Shown here: piece after piece, positions 62,267 to 64,000 of the stretch
Layout of the letters: the number at the start of each line of letters is the position of its first letter
Numbering within the stretch: position 1 is the first letter of the stretch
Assembly (NCBI GenBank): GCA_018287875.1
Contig: JAGVVL010000001.1
Span: 558,001 to 622,000, forward strand
Direction: 5' to 3'
DNA: 64,000 nt
Origin: Nigrospora sphaerica
Taxonomy: Eukaryota; Ascomycota; Sordariomycetes; Amphisphaeriales; Apiosporaceae
The notes under the pieces: model-generated
The model's input: the letters and a program-made list of their open reading frames with translations, nothing else
Told to the model about the DNA's origin: nothing
Databases searched by the model: none
Made by a program: the position numbers and the translations under genes

Positions 62267-63033
62267 GAAGCTGACCATCGTCGCCGCCTGGCCATGGTGA
62301 GAACATGGGCGAGGTATGGATTGGCACCACCCTTAGCGCTGAAGAGACGTGTTTAGGAAGCCGAGGACGAAGACGGACCGACCCTCGCCAGGAGGAAGGC
62401 GCGGCGACGGCTGTCGGTTAGGCGCGTGGTGGAAAAGGAGGGGCGTTTGTACTATGTATGTGTAGGTAGGCACACCACGGGAACGGCGTTCAGGGCTAGA
62501 TGCGCTCGCTACCGAGGCGTTTGATGCTAGATTCGGACAGCTCAGGACGGTTACGACTGAGTCTTGGAGGCCGGTTGGCTCGACGAGGTCTATTGTCTCG
62601 TCTCTCCGAGCCTTACACGCTTGCCATCAGCTTAATAGATAGTAGGTAGCTACAACGAGTCTCATTGCCAAGGCTCAACTCGCTCGTGCCAAGCGACTGG
62701 GTTGCCCGGTGTCAATTCTTCCGCCAATGGCGTGTCACACTGACCGTCTCCACACGTCTCAACGAGGCAACTCGAGCGGGCAGGACAGAAGGTGTTGAAT
62801 TGAGGGCCTCTACGTCGTTACGTCTGCCCTATTCCCAAATCCACGAGCGGCGCTGGATAGGATTCTTTTCCGCGGGGTATCCAGCCAACCTCCTGTTCGT
62901 CCGATTTCCCCTGTTGCCCGTCGATATCCCGTTTTCCCACACCACAGAATCGGCTTCCCCCCCACGCTCTCATTCACAGCCGGTACATCTCATTCACAGC
63001 CGGTGTATACAAACGCCCAGGCGGGCCCGGAAC
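62267..63033. other. intergenic, PEBP gene promoter
   Basis: About 770 bases. The right end holds a 17-base direct repeat (listed) close to the PEBP start codon. Nothing else is supported. Confidence 0.5.
62968..63004 (+). repeat. 17-bp direct repeat, 20-bp period
   Basis: TCTCATTCACAGCCGGT occurs at 62968-62984 and again at 62988-63004, separated by three bases and ending 29 bases before the PEBP-family ATG. It may be a duplicated leader or operator segment, or a simple slippage product. Confidence 0.9.
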
Positions 63034-63806
63034 ATGACCACCACCACATCCTCTCCGCTCGCGGCGCACAACGCGGCGCTGGCGCGCACGCTCGGGGCCG
63101 CGGGCCTCCTGGACGAGGCGCGCGTGCGGCCGCTGCTGACGCCGGCGGTGCTCGAGGGGCTCACGGTGCGGCCGCGCGTCGCCTTCGGGGCCAAGGCCGT
63201 CGACGAGCCGGGCGCCTTTTTCCGCGCCGGCGAATGCAAAGAGCGGCCGCGCGTCGTCATCGGGGAGGAAACGACGCGGGACGAGGCGGCGGGCTCGTAC
63301 TTGCTCATGATGGTCGACCCCGACGCCCCCTCGCCCGACGATTACCGCTTCGCCTACTGGCGCCACTTGGTCGTCGGCGGCCTGCGGGCCGGGGAGGAGG
63401 GCGCCGAGGGCGCCGGCGGAAAGGAGCTGACGGCGTATCTTGGGCCCGGGCCCAAGGACGAGTAGGTTCCCCCCCCCCCCTTTCGGCACCCCCTTTTTTC
63501 TCGGTTCTCATACCGCCCCTCCCCTCCCCCCTTTTGCCTTCTTCCCTCCCCGTCGTCGCCGCGCCGAGCAGACGAGGCCCGACTGACCAGGGCGCCACCA
63601 GGTCGAAACCGCACCGCTACCTCTTCCTCGTCTACCGCGAGCCGGCGGGCGGCCTCTCCCTCGCCAAGGCCGACGTCGGCGGCGAGGAGTTCGTCGACCG
63701 CCGCTCGTTCCAGCCCGTCGCCTTCGCCGAGCGGCACGGCCTCGCGCTGGCCGGCGTCGACTGGATGACGTGCGCCGGCGACGGCTGGGCGGCCGAGGCG
63801 GCGTAG
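63034..63806 (+). CDS. phosphatidylethanolamine-binding protein family (Tfs1-like)
   Basis: Exon 1 at 63034-63461 and exon 2 at 63602-63806, phase 2, intron 140 bases (donor GTAGGT, acceptor CCAG); the product is 210 residues. PEBP hallmarks are the ligand-pocket MMVDPDAPSPDD, WRHLVVGG, the AYLGPGPKDE segment ending exon 1, and SKPHRYLFLVYRE, where relatives have GxHRY. The C-terminal FAERHGLALAGVDWM is typical. Yeast Tfs1 inhibits carboxypeptidase Y and Ras-GAP; other members bind lipids or modulate kinases, so the exact role is open. There is no signal peptide, so it is probably cytosolic. The chosen ATG precedes a Thr-rich start. The intron contains a long run of C. Confidence 0.9.
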
Positions 63807-64000
63807 CGCGTGGCCGCCGCGCGTGGTGGCAAGGGGAAACGTGGGATCGGGATCGGAAACGCGCGGATGGCGCGGGAGGGAAGGATGGTGGCAAGGGGGT
63901 CGCGCTTGGTCGCGCAACCCAACGGTTCCTCTGCCGTCGCGCCCGCATGGCGCGTTTCTTCCCCGTTCAGCCGCTGGTGAATGGCTGCTCGTTTCGCGTC
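63807..64000. other. 3' flank at window end
   Basis: Short sequence after the PEBP stop codon. No gene visible before the window ends. Confidence 0.5.

Noticed and set aside
61254..62300. 348-codon Arg/Pro/Thr-rich frame
   Set aside because: Alternative frame of the Pro/Gln-rich tail of the 983-residue protein; low complexity only.

Overview
The window is nuclear DNA of a filamentous ascomycete fungus, most likely a Sordariomycete. The evidence is short introns (47 to 94 bases where I could place them) with GTRNGT-type donors and CTRAC or CTGAC branch sites, GC-rich coding exons separated by long gene-free stretches, a secreted GH11 xylanase, STAND/NLR-type receptors with Goodbye and PNP-NACHT-ankyrin layouts, and housekeeping proteins of fungal type. 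I cannot name genus or species.

Layout. 2.5-6.8 kb: a polytopic CAP10/GT90 glycosyltransferase and a sedoheptulose/fructose-bisphosphatase-like enzyme. 8.2-11.9 kb: an NLR with a nucleoside-phosphorylase-like head, a NACHT ATPase and eight nearly identical ankyrin units. 13.7-15.9 kb (minus): an acidic repeat plus coiled-coil protein of unknown function. 20.4-24.1 kb: two housekeeping genes in tandem, chaperonin subunit CCT7 and mitochondrial ribosomal protein uS2m. 27.2-40.6 kb: an accessory-looking stretch with an Och1-like GT32, a broken secreted/membrane protein gene, a GH11 xylanase, a broken SDR gene and an eight-exon MFS transporter. 41.3-44.6 kb: a citrate-type mitochondrial carrier and the flap endonuclease FEN1/Rad27. 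46.4-48.2 kb: a Cys/His-rich orphan protein and an SDR. 50.2-55.0 kb: a 1541-residue Goodbye-STAND-TPR protein with a Cys-rich tail. 57.9 kb: tRNA-Lys(CUU). 59.2-63.8 kb: a large, probably nuclear, fungal-conserved protein with a Pro/Gln-rich tail, and a PEBP-family protein.

The genes do not form a metabolic cluster. The coherent themes are (1) two intact STAND/NLR genes about 38 kb apart, one with a repeat array that looks recently homogenised, and (2) a gene-poor 27-40 kb stretch where a xylanase and a transporter lie among decaying genes. Exon structures were deduced by hand from splice consensus, reading phase and protein-family continuity. Each spliced model given here closes to an exact multiple of three. 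Intergenic stretches are listed where they exceed about 300 bases; most hold nothing I can support.
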